A stretch of 64,000 bases of DNA from Mycobacterium sp. GA-0227b (GCF_001499855.1 NZ_LQIK01000004.1:149815-213814), one strand, 5' to 3'. Shown: positions 55,248-62,808, counted from the first letter of the stretch. Program-made: numbers and translations. The notes: generated by a model not told the origin, from the letters alone.

Positions 55248-55426
55248 GATGCCACCAACTGGCGCAGCTCGGCAGTGACGACATAGACGCGTCCGCCGAG
55301 TCTCCGGACTGGGAGCTCGCCAGACGCGGCAAGTCTGTAGGCCGCAGCACGGCTGATTCCCAGAATGCTCGCAGCCCGGGGAACCGCGAGAAGCAGTGGG
55401 AGATGATCAAATACGTTCGATTCCAT
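55244..55426 (-). CDS. Excisionase-type HTH protein
   Basis: A 60-residue MerR/HTH_17-type DNA-binding protein: VPRAASILGISRAAAYRLAA followed by SGELPVRRLGGRVYV, the standard excisionase helix-wing layout. The start overlaps the upstream winged-helix gene by 20 bases and the stop overlaps the integrase start by four, so it controls or accompanies integrase translation. Probable recombination directionality factor. Confidence 0.88.
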   Translation of the reverse strand: MESNVFDHLPLLLAVPRAASILGISRAAAYRLAASGELPVRRLGGRVYVVTAELRQLVAS

Positions 55427-56243
55427 CTAAGTTCACCTCCCCTTCGTAACTTATTGAGTTTGCAACTCTCGCTGAGTGCTGCTGTGGGCTGCAACGCGGG
55501 CAAAACGCTGCTGCCTCAGTGCCGTCGGACTGTGTGACTGTGATTGTGCGCGACATTGGGTCCTCGCAATCGCCGCACCACGATGGCACTTGGTGTACGG
55601 AAAGTGTTGGTGGGGGCGGCAGCTCAGTGAGACGCCGAGCGAGGACAGCAGCGGGATAACGCACTCCCTCTGGCCGGGCCGAGAGATGGGCCAACAGAGT
55701 CTGTGATGTCCAACCTGCTGCGAAGGCTGCCTCGATTGCCGGTGCAAGTTTTCTCGCGTCCTCCCGATTGACGTGCCATGGGCTTGGAAGTGAACTCAGC
55801 ACTGCTGCCGACGACGGTCCTAGTGAAGTTTCTTTGGAAAGGTTCAAGGCGACAGTGCCCTGGACCCGCGGAGGTACAACCGGTGGACAGTTCCCGTCCG
55901 GAGGTCGGACGGCCCCCGTCGTGTTGGCGGACTGGGGGAGTCCGACCTCCGGAAGGGGAGAGTTGTGCGTCGCATCTGGGTGATTGAGGAGGTAGCGGCT
56001 CGAACGCCTGGCTCCCGAATCGTGATACCGAGCGACCCGCTGCACGAGCCCCTCATCCTCGAGTTTGCGAAGCGTTTCCAACACGGTGCTCCGCGCGGCG
56101 CAAGATTCCGAGACGATCTTTCGAATTGACGGGTAGCACGAAAACTTGTCGTCTGCCCGGTTCGCAAGCAGTATGAGGACAAGGCGCATCATCGGACTCG
56201 AAACCTCGATGGTTATCGCCCAGTCGAGTGCCTTCCAGCTCAT
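55407..56243 (-). CDS. Winged-helix protein with zinc-ribbon tail, probable replication/regulatory protein
   Basis: A 278-residue protein. Residues 1-90 form a winged helix of the HTH_36 type: LILLANRADDKFSCYPSIRK, then ARSTVLETLRKLEDEGLVQR. The middle is Pro-rich. The C-terminus has a probable zinc ribbon, SWCGDC and AFCPRCSP. Such proteins occur beside integrases in actinobacterial integrative elements, often as replication or control proteins. The nearby iteron array (56600-56665) is a candidate target. Overlaps the excisionase gene by 20 bases. Confidence 0.8.
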   Translation of the reverse strand: MSWKALDWAITIEVSSPMMRLVLILLANRADDKFSCYPSIRKIVSESCAARSTVLETLRKLEDEGLVQRVARYHDSGARRSSRYLLNHPDATHNSPLPEVGLPQSANTTGAVRPPDGNCPPVVPPRVQGTVALNLSKETSLGPSSAAVLSSLPSPWHVNREDARKLAPAIEAAFAAGWTSQTLLAHLSARPEGVRYPAAVLARRLTELPPPPTLSVHQVPSWCGDCEDPMSRTITVTQSDGTEAAAFCPRCSPQQHSARVANSISYEGEVNLDGIERI

Positions 56244-56335
56244 CGGTAATTCTCGCTGGATGTTGAAATTTCGTCGATCATTGTCTTCCGAGGTTCTCTT
56301 GTGCGGTCACGGGTGATGGTTCGGACGGCCATCAT
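56240..56335 (-). CDS. Short hypothetical gene at the head of the integrase operon
   Basis: A possible 31-residue basic peptide (MMAVRTITRDRTREPRKTMI and onward) whose stop overlaps the next start by ATGA, the same coupling seen throughout this operon. Ribosome site is weak. It may be a true leader gene or chance; included because of the exact overlap. Confidence 0.3.
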   Translation of the reverse strand: MMAVRTITRDRTREPRKTMIDEISTSSENYR

Positions 56336-56599
56336 GCAGACTCGCTGCAGGCTGACAGAGCGATAGGGATCTCGATGATTTGGAACGTAGATGAATGGAT
56401 GAAACGGCGTCCACCACCAGTCGCAACTTGGGCGAAAAATCAACCCTTGTCGTCAGCCGAAAGCGACAAGCCGCGAAGTTCAGAGTGGCCTATTGGGATC
56501 GTGACCGGACGACGATGTCCGCTGTGCCGGAACACTGGCCGCTCCTGCACGGCCATCGGCGAGCATCCCTTGACACCCAATGTGGTTATTTGAAGCAGT

Positions 56600-56665
56600 A
56601 ATTGGGCACTAGTTGGGCTTCAGTTGGTCGTTAGTTGGTCAGTGCTTGTGCATAAGTTGAGCATG
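56600..56665 (+). repeat. Iteron-like array, six units of 11 bp
   Basis: Units begin at 56600, 56611, 56622, 56633, 56644 and 56655: AATTGGGC, AGTTGGGC, AGTTGGTC, AGTTGGTC, GCTTGTGC (degenerate), AGTTGAGC, each followed by three variable bases. A further lone TGTTGGGC lies at 56703. The 11-bp period places every unit on the same face of the helix. The array lies in an AT-richer gene-free gap, 265 bases upstream of the integrase operon. Candidate replication origin or cooperative operator. Confidence 0.65.
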
Positions 56666-57156
56666 AGTCAATACTTCGGCTGCTTCGAGGGGAGCGCATG
56701 TGTGTTGGGCAGAATCTATTCTTAGGTAATGCGTTTCAGCTGCTAGCCAGTCATTGCTAGCTAGCGGTACCGTAGGTGCGTGCACGGCGACACAAGGGCT
56801 ATGAGTTTTCAGCGACGGGCAGATGAGCTCGCTCGAACGACGTGCGTCGCTGCTGCTGCGGTGGCCGTGCCCATGTTTGGACACATTGGTGGCCTCGTAG
56901 GCGAAGAATCCGACTCTGCCAACGGCTCGGCGGATGGCTGCGGCCACTGGCAATCGACTGAGCATTTCGCCAGACGCGCGGATGCGTCGTCAGGCCGCAG
57001 GGGTTGTTGATCGGATGGGTGCCAAGTTGCGAAGTTGTAGGGACTGCACAGACGATCGAGCAATTGGCGCCTCGCGCACAACATATCCACGAATTACGGG
57101 TCTGGCGAGCGGCTTGAACTATCGGGGTCTTCCATGATCCGGGTTGGAGACAGGAC
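56666..57156. other. Gene-free region right of the iterons
   Basis: No convincing gene. It contains two direct copies of TGCTAGC (56740-56761 region) followed by TAGCGGTACCGTAGGT, which may be a promoter/operator for rightward genes. Frames here show poor codon use and no ribosome sites. GGAG at 57145-57148 belongs to the next gene. Confidence 0.5.
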
Positions 57157-57888
57157 GTGAACGACGAACTCAGCCAAGCCAATAGCCGGGGGTTTGAGCT
57201 CGGTCGGCGGCATGCAGCAATCGCAGAAGTCGTCGAACAGGCGGCCCGATGGGCACGTTCGTTTAGCGTCGTAACCCCTCACGTCCTACCGGATGGATCA
57301 ACATTTGTGACCTATCCGCTCGCGCTGCATGCCGATCGTCTGCACGCGGTTTGGACTCGGCTTGGGGGCGCGTGCATTGACCTCGCTGCTTCACTTGCTG
57401 AAGGCGAAGACACACGAAGCGCATCAGCCATGCCACCCATCCACAGGAACATGGGTCTGCCGACGACATGCACGGAAGGCGCCGACTATGTACACGTCCT
57501 TCAGCCACGATGCGTGCACCGCACCACACTGCAGGATCTTTGGCGTACGGAAGTTGCCAACGCACTGCTCTATCTCAGTGTCGCTGGTATCAGAACTGAC
57601 GAGCTGGAACGGTACGCTTCGACTTCTCAGGCACTATTCGACGATGCTGCAGCTGTGGTCCGCGATGCTTATGCGCGTTCGGCCGCGGCGACCTTCGGTC
57701 GTGTCTGGGCGCTGGCTTTGGACGCTAATGGGAGGGGGCGGGCTCTGATCGCATGGATGAAGGCGCTGGCGGATGCGGGGTTCACTGCCGACGAATGTTC
57801 GGTGGTATTGAGCGATTTCAAGGTTGTCTCACCCGATGCCGTGTCGTATTGCCTTGCTAACAAGAGTGTTTGGCGTCATCGAGAATGA
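57157..57888 (+). CDS. Hypothetical protein of the integrated element
   Basis: A 243-residue soluble protein, GTG start with GGAG eight bases upstream. Largely helical with Cys-containing middle part (MGLPTTCTEGADYVHVLQPR, then CVHRTTLQDLW). No known motif. Less GC-rich codon use than the chromosomal genes before 53.3 kb. The C-terminus overlaps the next minus-strand frame by 13 bases. I do not recognise it. Confidence 0.6.
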   Translation: MNDELSQANSRGFELGRRHAAIAEVVEQAARWARSFSVVTPHVLPDGSTFVTYPLALHADRLHAVWTRLGGACIDLAASLAEGEDTRSASAMPPIHRNMGLPTTCTEGADYVHVLQPRCVHRTTLQDLWRTEVANALLYLSVAGIRTDELERYASTSQALFDDAAAVVRDAYARSAAATFGRVWALALDANGRGRALIAWMKALADAGFTADECSVVLSDFKVVSPDAVSYCLANKSVWRHRE

Positions 57889-58181
57889 TGGATAAGGGCC
57901 AGAATCCGCACGATGTCCTGCGGAGGAAAGCAAGTCTTTCCCTCGATCCGCCGATTCAGCTGGTTGGAAGTTGTCCCCTCGACAGTCACGACGAGTCCAT
58001 CTCGGCTGTGAGCGCTCAGCTGGAGAACTCGGCAACAACGCAGGCTCAGAGATTCGATGGTGGCATCCTTGATTCCGTCCGCCCGAGTTGGATACCTTGC
58101 GGCTGTGACTGTGCTCCCAGCATTCAGCAACGGGCGGAAACAACAGAACCCCTGGAACTCGACGACATAATCGCGATTCAC
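57876..58181 (-). CDS. Possible small HTH (XRE-like) protein
   Basis: A 101-codon frame (GTG start) whose C-terminal part, VEGTTSNQLNRRIEGKT followed by CFPPQDIVRILALI, resembles the recognition part of a small Cro/XRE helix-turn-helix. No clear ribosome site. The opposite-strand frame at 57870-58259 looks like its shadow but cannot be excluded. Confidence 0.35.
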   Translation of the reverse strand: MNRDYVVEFQGFCCFRPLLNAGSTVTAARYPTRADGIKDATIESLSLRCCRVLQLSAHSRDGLVVTVEGTTSNQLNRRIEGKTCFPPQDIVRILALIHHSR

Positions 58182-58312
58182 GGGCCGGCGTTCGTGAGCG
58201 GCCTTGCCCGCAGCCCCCTTGTCGTCAGCGTAAAAGACGACCTAGCTAATCGCCCGTGAGCAGGTCGCGCAACTGGGGTGAACACAAGTGCTGAGTTCGA
58301 CAGCGGAGTCCA

Positions 58313-58567
58313 ATGTCAGACGATTCCTCTAGTCGTCGGCGGAACTGGCGCCATCGCGAGAATCGCGCGAGTCCGAAGTTCCTAGCGAAGCGCGTCACGG
58401 AAGATGATCACAAAGTCGTGACCGCATATGCCAAGAGCCTGAACGTCACTGTCGGAGAGCTCTTGAACCCCGCGGTCATAGAACTCGTCAAGCGAGCACG
58501 CATTCACCTGGCGATGACAACCGCAAGTCAGGACGAAGACGGCAACCCTGAGCCGGATAGTCCTTGA
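58313..58567 (+). CDS. Small ribbon-helix-helix-like DNA-binding protein
   Basis: An 84-residue protein, basic N-terminus (SSSRRRNWRHRENRASP) then AKRVTEDDHKVVTAYAKSLN followed by VTVGELLNPAVIELVKRARI, the strand-helix-helix pattern of MobC/CopG-type relaxosome or antitoxin proteins. CGGAG lies upstream of the ATG. No relaxase is visible in the window, so a mobilisation role is only a guess. Confidence 0.55.
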   Translation: MSDDSSSRRRNWRHRENRASPKFLAKRVTEDDHKVVTAYAKSLNVTVGELLNPAVIELVKRARIHLAMTTASQDEDGNPEPDSP

Positions 58568-58727
58568 GCGGGTGTTCACCGAAACCCTCCCGACTACAGC
58601 GCGCTGCCGACCGTCCAGTCCGTTGCGCTCGTTGACGGTAACCTCGAGTATTGATCCAGCATCAAAACACGCCAGAGCTGGGATACATGGAATACTGAGA
58701 CGACGATCGACTGAGGGAGCTTCCAGT

Positions 58728-58895
58728 ATGAAGCACGACGATGAGATCGACGCTCTCACTGCACTCATGCGCATGGGCAAGTTGCACCCTGCGACCACGC
58801 ACGGGCTCGCGCCGCGGCCAACGATTCCGATGGTTGACGGAGCTGATTCCGCCGGCATGCTGCTGCAACGTATGCGCGCTGAGGAAAGGTACTAG
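58728..58895 (+). CDS. Small hypothetical protein
   Basis: A 55-residue frame (MKHDDEIDALTALMRMGKL, then HPATTHGLAPRPTIPMVDG) with GAGGGA nine bases before the ATG. Helical ends, Pro-rich middle. No motif. The 150 bases after it hold no gene. Confidence 0.45.
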   Translation: MKHDDEIDALTALMRMGKLHPATTHGLAPRPTIPMVDGADSAGMLLQRMRAEERY

Positions 58896-59045
58896 CCGAA
58901 CTATCATCGGGGACCTATAGCGCAGATGCGACGGGCGACCTTTCACTGAGCGCGTTGGCGCGGTGGCAAAACTTATCGACGCGCTCGTCAGCTCGCCGGT
59001 GAATCGCACCGAGTGTCGACCACCGCGAGCGAAAGACCGAGAGGG

Positions 59046-59258
59046 TCAGTCTGTGGCTCCTCGCGGCGAGCCATAGCGGGCGCGGATCTCGTCCCCGCTG
59101 ATTGTGCGCCCGGCTGCGAGGTCGGCTTCCGCCTCCAGTAGCGATTCGCGAAGGTCTGCGACGTCGACGGGCGAGTCCGCGAGTTCTCCGGGTGCACTGC
59201 TGTTGTCCTGGGACGGAATCCGCTGATCTGGCCGGTACTTCCGAGGTGGAAGTCGCAA
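59046..59258 (-). pseudogene. DEIRxRYG-tail module, copy 1 (probable remnant)
   Basis: The frame ends VDVADLRESLLEAEADLAAG followed by RTISGDEIRARYGSPRG, closely matching the C-terminus of the protein at 62984-63319, at DNA level too. Only a TTG (59258) is available as start, and the N-terminal part of copy 2 is not found in frame; a neighbouring frame holds an ATG. So this looks truncated or frameshifted. The tail resembles C-termini of small antitoxins. Confidence 0.45.
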
Positions 59259-59348
59259 ACGGCGGTCATCAGTCGAGGTTTTGCACCCTTGATCTCTACT
59301 GTCCGAAGCGACGGGTTCAGTCGGTGCGGACAGTGAGGAATCGGGCGG

Positions 59349-59717
59349 ATGCCTGCGCAAGCGTGGGTGACGTTGATCGTCGGGTCGGTCGCTATCGGTG
59401 GAGTGCTGATCACGTGGTGGCAGAAGAACACCGCCGATCGCCGCAGCGAATGGTGGCGTCGCGTCACGTGGGCATTCGAGCGGACTTTCAGCTCTGATGA
59501 CACGGAGGCAGCGTTGGGATCGAAGATGCTCGATACGCTGCTGCAATCTAAGCTGGCTACACGCGGAGACTCCGATATCGTCCAGGTGATCGGTGAGCAC
59601 ACCGCCCTGGGTGAGGTGGAAGACCTGGGCGACGAGGTGGAAGAGGGGAGTGTCGATGGCCACGACGAATGCCAGCGGCAGCAACCCCCCGAAGCCGAAG
59701 CCGAAGACGGGGCGTAG
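59349..59717 (+). CDS. Small membrane-anchored hypothetical protein
   Basis: A 122-residue protein with one N-terminal membrane helix (VTLIVGSVAIGGVLITWW) and a polar remainder (FSSDDTEAALGSKMLDTLLQ) ending in an acidic tail (GEVEDLGDEVEEGSVDG). GAGGAA precedes the ATG. It is divergent from the tail module at 59046 and overlaps the next small gene by 62 bases. Function unknown. Confidence 0.65.
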   Translation: MPAQAWVTLIVGSVAIGGVLITWWQKNTADRRSEWWRRVTWAFERTFSSDDTEAALGSKMLDTLLQSKLATRGDSDIVQVIGEHTALGEVEDLGDEVEEGSVDGHDECQRQQPPEAEAEDGA

Positions 59718-59820
59718 CTTGGCTGTCCGTCAGGCCGCTGCCCATGCGGCTGTCACCGCCAGCAAGAAGACCGGGCGTCCCGTTGATGCGCGAATGCAGA
59801 AAATCGCCGACTCGCGGTAG
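59656..59820 (+). CDS. Small basic hypothetical protein
   Basis: A 54-residue protein: MATTNASGSNPPKPKPKTGR, then SLAVRQAAAHAAVTASKKTG and DARMQKIADSR. GAGGGGAG lies before the ATG. Starts inside the 3' end of the previous gene in another frame, so expression is coupled. Basic, possibly nucleic-acid binding. Convergent with the Abi gene, 16 bases apart. Confidence 0.55.
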   Translation: MATTNASGSNPPKPKPKTGRSLAVRQAAAHAAVTASKKTGRPVDARMQKIADSR

Positions 59821-59836
59821 ACCCCCACGTGCCACG

Positions 59837-60487
59837 TCAAGGACGTGAGAGCAGCAGCGCCTCGACGGTGCTGGTCTGTCGGATGTAGCGCCGGAGATCG
59901 GGAGAGATGTAACCGGCGTAGCGACGCATTCGGCGGATCAGGTTGTTAACGTCTGCGACACGGACAGGCTCGTGGTGAGCTACCCGGTTGCGCGCCTTAC
60001 GCATGTCATCGAGGCCGAAGTGAATTTTGTGTCGCTGCGAACCGGCCGGGTAGAGGGCTTCCAGATGCGGGATCCACAGCAGCGTCGTGTGCCGCGAGCT
60101 GGTCAGCAGGACCCAGAACCCGAAGGTCAGCTCGGCAAGGATCTTTCCGGGAGGTGCGGATGGGCCGCCGGCCTTGGTGCGTGCGGAGGCCAGGTCGGCG
60201 TGGGTGCGGGCGTCGTTGCCCGTTACCGCCGGGAATAGCGCGGTGAACGAAGCCGGGTCGGTCCAGTGGGCCTCGCCTGGCTGGACGGCACTCATAAGTG
60301 CCCTGTCGTAGAAGTTGCGGAGGCCAACTTCGAGGTGGGCGAAGTCGTGCAGCAGTGCGGCGTTGAGCTGGGTGTTCCATTCGTGCAGGTCGAGAGCGCG
60401 GGTGCGGTCACCACCGGCCAGGAGCATGTACGTGTGGAATCGCTGGGGGCTCAACCATTGTTCAACCCAGGGGCCCGGTGCCGTCAC
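59837..60487 (-). CDS. Abi-family (Abi_2/AbiF-like) HEPN RNase, abortive-infection protein
   Basis: A 216-residue protein with Abi_2 features: LLHDFAHLEVGLRNFYDRAL, the ELTFGFWVLLTSSRHTTLLW block, and DDMRKARNRVAHHEPV containing the HEPN RNase motif RNRVAH (RxxxxH). HEPN Abi proteins degrade RNA and arrest growth upon phage infection. GTG 60487 is chosen because it opens just before the conserved core; the open frame upstream to 60739 lacks family features. A strong hairpin lies 85 bases upstream on the same strand, see 60572-60612. Confidence 0.85.
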   Translation of the reverse strand: MTAPGPWVEQWLSPQRFHTYMLLAGGDRTRALDLHEWNTQLNAALLHDFAHLEVGLRNFYDRALMSAVQPGEAHWTDPASFTALFPAVTGNDARTHADLASARTKAGGPSAPPGKILAELTFGFWVLLTSSRHTTLLWIPHLEALYPAGSQRHKIHFGLDDMRKARNRVAHHEPVRVADVNNLIRRMRRYAGYISPDLRRYIRQTSTVEALLLSRP

Positions 60488-60571
60488 TTGTTGAGTTCTA
60501 CCAAGGCTCCACGTATGATTGAGTGCATACAGGCCGGTGTGACGTGTTGCGCGTGCCCGGTTAATGCCAAG

Positions 60572-60612
60572 AAGAGCCCGGTATTCGGTCCTTGCGACCG
60601 ACCCGGGCTCTT
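60572..60612 (-). ncRNA. Candidate structured RNA upstream of the Abi gene
   Basis: Outer stem of ten pairs (AAGAGCCCGG with CCGGGCTCTT), inner stem CGGTC/GACCG with loop CTTGC. On the minus strand it sits 85-125 bases before the Abi start, followed by GGCATTAACCGGGCACGCGC. Structured RNAs (abiF motif) are known next to AbiF-type genes. Alternatively, read on the plus strand the stem is followed by TTTGCTTTG and would be an ordinary terminator. Confidence 0.45.
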
Positions 60613-60938
60613 TGCTTTGAACAGCGCTATCTGCGGCTGAAGGGCCACCTTCAGTTCGTGGTCCGGGGCCCCAGAGGGGCAGCTTGCCTCCGACCCGGCA
60701 CACCCCCAGAGAAGCCGCGCACGCCCGATCCAGGGACACCAGCAGGCCCCAGGGCCAGCCCCTCCTCTATGCCGAGACTTGTCTGCTCGACCTGGGACAA
60801 TGGTGCAGCACGGCACGCGACTGCCTGCTTGGAAAAAACTTTTTCCAGGTTTCAGGGGTTCGCGGTACGCGCGGACTTAAGAGGAAGCGACAACCGTAGG
60901 GATCGGTTGTCTCTTTCTCGCCTCCTGGAGATGTAGCC
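60613..60938. other. Gene-free region with two further hairpins before the sigma gene
   Basis: No gene in 325 bases. GGAAAA/TTTTCC with loop AAC at 60832-60846 is an A-tract hairpin. GACAACCG/CGGTTGTC at 60889-60911, followed by TCTTTCTCG, stands 27 bases before the sigma-factor ATG and could be an attenuator covering its leader. The first 150 bases show no structure I can name. Confidence 0.5.
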
Positions 60939-61754
60939 ATGGATCGACCGGCACGCCGCCCCGGCCCGCCCGTTGATGCCGCGCGCTTACAACCGGACAA
61001 CCAGGGCGACATCCAGGACGTCGACGAAGGCTTGGTCGGTGCCTGGCTCGACAACCCTGACCTGGCCACCGAACTCGCCGACGAGCTGGAACGACTCCGG
61101 CGTCTTCAAGCCGATGAGGAGCTGCTGCTGGCGCTGCAGTTGGAACAGTTCACCGGCCGGCTGTGGGGGCGGTTCTCCCGCGAGCTGACCCGCTACGGCC
61201 TCGGCGTGCTGCGGGCCTGGATCCGCCACGGCACCATCTACGGCAAGGCCAAGGCGCTGACCGGCTACGGTCTGGGCCGCATCGAGGGCTGGCCCGACGA
61301 CCAGACCATCGACGACATCGCCACCGACACCGTGGTCGCCGCGCTGATCTACTTCCGCGACAAGGTGCTCAAGACCCACCGCTGGCAGTCCTCGGGTGGG
61401 GCGTCGCTGGGCACCTTCTTCATCGGCCAGTGCCTCTATCAGTTCGCCAACATCTACCGCAGCGCACTGCGGGCCGAGAAAGAGCGCATCCAGGAGGCCA
61501 CCACGCCGATGGCCGAGCTGCCCGAGGACCGGTTCGACATCATCAAGGGCATCGAGGAGACCATCGTCGCCAACGACACGGTGGCCGAGGCGATGGCGCT
61601 GCTAAGCACCGACCGGGCGCGCCGAGCGCTGTTCCTACAGGAGCACGGCTTCACCCAGCGTGAGATCGCCGACGAGCTGGGCCTGCCCGACGCCAAGAGC
61701 GTGGAGAACCTCATCGGCTATCAACTCCGCCAACTCCGAAAGAGGACGTCGTGA
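60939..61754 (+). CDS. ECF-like RNA polymerase sigma factor
   Basis: A 271-residue sigma-70-family protein. Region 2-like part: IDDIATDTVVAALIYFRDKV, then ASLGTFFIGQCLYQFANIYR. Region 4: RALFLQEHGFTQREIADELG followed by LPDAKSVENLIGYQLRQLRK, a clear helix-turn-helix. GGAG lies upstream of the ATG. No anti-sigma gene is adjacent. GC-rich codon use unlike the integrase side. The following gene overlaps its stop (GTGA). Such sigma factors occur on actinobacterial plasmids and islands; target genes unknown. Confidence 0.8.
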   Translation: MDRPARRPGPPVDAARLQPDNQGDIQDVDEGLVGAWLDNPDLATELADELERLRRLQADEELLLALQLEQFTGRLWGRFSRELTRYGLGVLRAWIRHGTIYGKAKALTGYGLGRIEGWPDDQTIDDIATDTVVAALIYFRDKVLKTHRWQSSGGASLGTFFIGQCLYQFANIYRSALRAEKERIQEATTPMAELPEDRFDIIKGIEETIVANDTVAEAMALLSTDRARRALFLQEHGFTQREIADELGLPDAKSVENLIGYQLRQLRKRTS

Positions 61755-62191
61755 CCACCATCAAGCACCTCACCGCACTCATCAACGCCAGCTCGTTGGG
61801 CACCCGCACCGGGCGAGTAGCACGCCGGTCGGTGACCGCCGCCGAAGGCGACGCACTGGCCCGCCGCGCCGCCGAGGGCGGCCACGGGCACGACGGTTCC
61901 GGCGAATTCAGGGATCGAGCCGACGAGCGCACTTATAGACCGGTATCCGGCTCAACACCGGGCCGGACAACACGAAAGGACAAGACAATGGCAAAGGGAC
62001 ATCACCGCAGCGCGGCCACCGGTCGCTACGTCAAGGCGTCCACCGCGGCGCGCAAACCCAACACCACGGTCACCGAACGGGGCGCCAACCGCAGCAGCGG
62101 AACTCATCACCGCAGTGCCATCACCGGCAAGTTCGTGAAGGGCTCCACGGCTGCACGTCACCCCAACACCACGGTCACCGAACGCGGTTGA
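61751..62191 (+). CDS. Repeat-containing small protein with in-frame N-terminal extension
   Basis: One open frame of 146 codons. It opens with GTG 61751 overlapping the sigma stop, giving MTTIKHLTALINASSLGTR and a polar Gly/Asp-rich part. An internal ATG at 61988, with AAAGGA upstream, starts MAKGHHRSAATGRYVKASTA, a conserved actinobacterial small protein often mislabelled multidrug transporter. That part is an internal tandem repeat: HHRSAATGRYVKASTAARKP and HHRSAITGKFVKGSTAARHP, each followed by NTTVTERG. Either a real fusion or two genes sharing frame; the second (61988-62191, 67 residues) is better supported. Confidence 0.65.
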   Translation: MTTIKHLTALINASSLGTRTGRVARRSVTAAEGDALARRAAEGGHGHDGSGEFRDRADERTYRPVSGSTPGRTTRKDKTMAKGHHRSAATGRYVKASTAARKPNTTVTERGANRSSGTHHRSAITGKFVKGSTAARHPNTTVTERG

Positions 62192-62215
62192 GCATCAACC
62201 GGATTCGGCGGCGTC

Positions 62216-62242
62216 CCCTCGGCTCGACAGACGGGCCGAGGG
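62216..62242. other. Hairpin between the repeat protein and the antitoxin gene
   Basis: CCCTCGGC (62216-62223) pairs with GCCGAGGG (62235-62242) around an 11-base loop. Possible terminator separating the sigma operon from the Phd-type operon, without a U-tract. Confidence 0.45.
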
Positions 62243-62278
62243 TACACCAGACCGACCCACCTCCGAAAGGCAAATCCC

Positions 62279-62512
62279 ATGATCCGCACCACCGTTGAAG
62301 CCCTCGGCGGCGCGCAAGCCCTTCCCAGTGAGCTGATCCCGGTCCGCGAACTGCATCAGCACCTGATCGATCAGGTGGCCACCAGTGGCGGCAACGTCGT
62401 CCTGGCCAACACCGCCGGCAAGCCTGCCGCCGTTGTCATGTCTCTTCAGCGCTATGAGCAGCTGCTCGACGAGCTGAACACGCTGCGCCGCAGAATCGCC
62501 GACAACGCCTGA
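62279..62512 (+). CDS. Phd/YefM-type antitoxin
   Basis: A 77-residue protein with the Phd fold: LIPVRELHQHLIDQVATSGG, then NVVLANTAGKPAAVVMSLQR and YEQLLDELNTLRRRIA. It should bind its own promoter and neutralise a partner toxin. GAAAGGC precedes the ATG. Its stop overlaps the next gene start (TGATG), so the 98-residue protein downstream is the natural partner, although it is not a known toxin type. Confidence 0.88.
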   Translation: MIRTTVEALGGAQALPSELIPVRELHQHLIDQVATSGGNVVLANTAGKPAAVVMSLQRYEQLLDELNTLRRRIADNA

Positions 62513-62808
62513 TGGCGGGGGAGGGGCATCACGTGCTGACCGACGACGACGTGCAAACTCTCGACCGACGCGCGCGCGAGGTGGGAGGCGTCATCGGCTG
62601 GGATCTGCAGTTCGTCGTCGCCCCCAACGCGGAGTACGTCGGCCTGGCGGCCGGCGGCGGCGCAGATCACGCTGACCAGATCATCGTCCTCGGCCCCAGC
62701 CGGATAACCGATCTCGCCGTCCACGAGATAGACCTTGCACTCGACGCACTCCAGCGCGGCGAACGGCACATCATCCTCGACGAAGACGGCGACCCCCGGC
62801 TGATCTGA
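62512..62808 (+). CDS. Unknown protein paired with the Phd/YefM antitoxin (candidate toxin)
   Basis: A 98-residue acidic protein: VLTDDDVQTLDRRAREVGG, then WDLQFVVAPNAEYVGLAAGG and a C-terminal half LALDALQRGERHIILDEDGD. It does not look like RelE, Doc or PIN. It overlaps the antitoxin stop by one base and has GGAGGGGCA-like content near its start. Could be a new toxin, a regulatory partner or an unrelated gene. Confidence 0.6.
   Translation: MAGEGHHVLTDDDVQTLDRRAREVGGVIGWDLQFVVAPNAEYVGLAAGGGADHADQIIVLGPSRITDLAVHEIDLALDALQRGERHIILDEDGDPRLI

Noticed and set aside
56780..57010. A 76-codon plus-strand frame right of the iterons
   Set aside because: No ribosome site, no motif, Cys/Gly/Ser-rich end; treated as noncoding.
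57870..58259. A 129-codon plus-strand frame opposite the possible XRE-like gene
   Set aside because: Composition is Ser/Pro/Asp-rich without motif; the minus strand has a more protein-like HTH segment. Neither is certain.
60484..60816. A minus-strand frame upstream of the Abi gene
   Set aside because: Pro/Cys/Gly-rich product with no domain; the region is dominated by hairpins.
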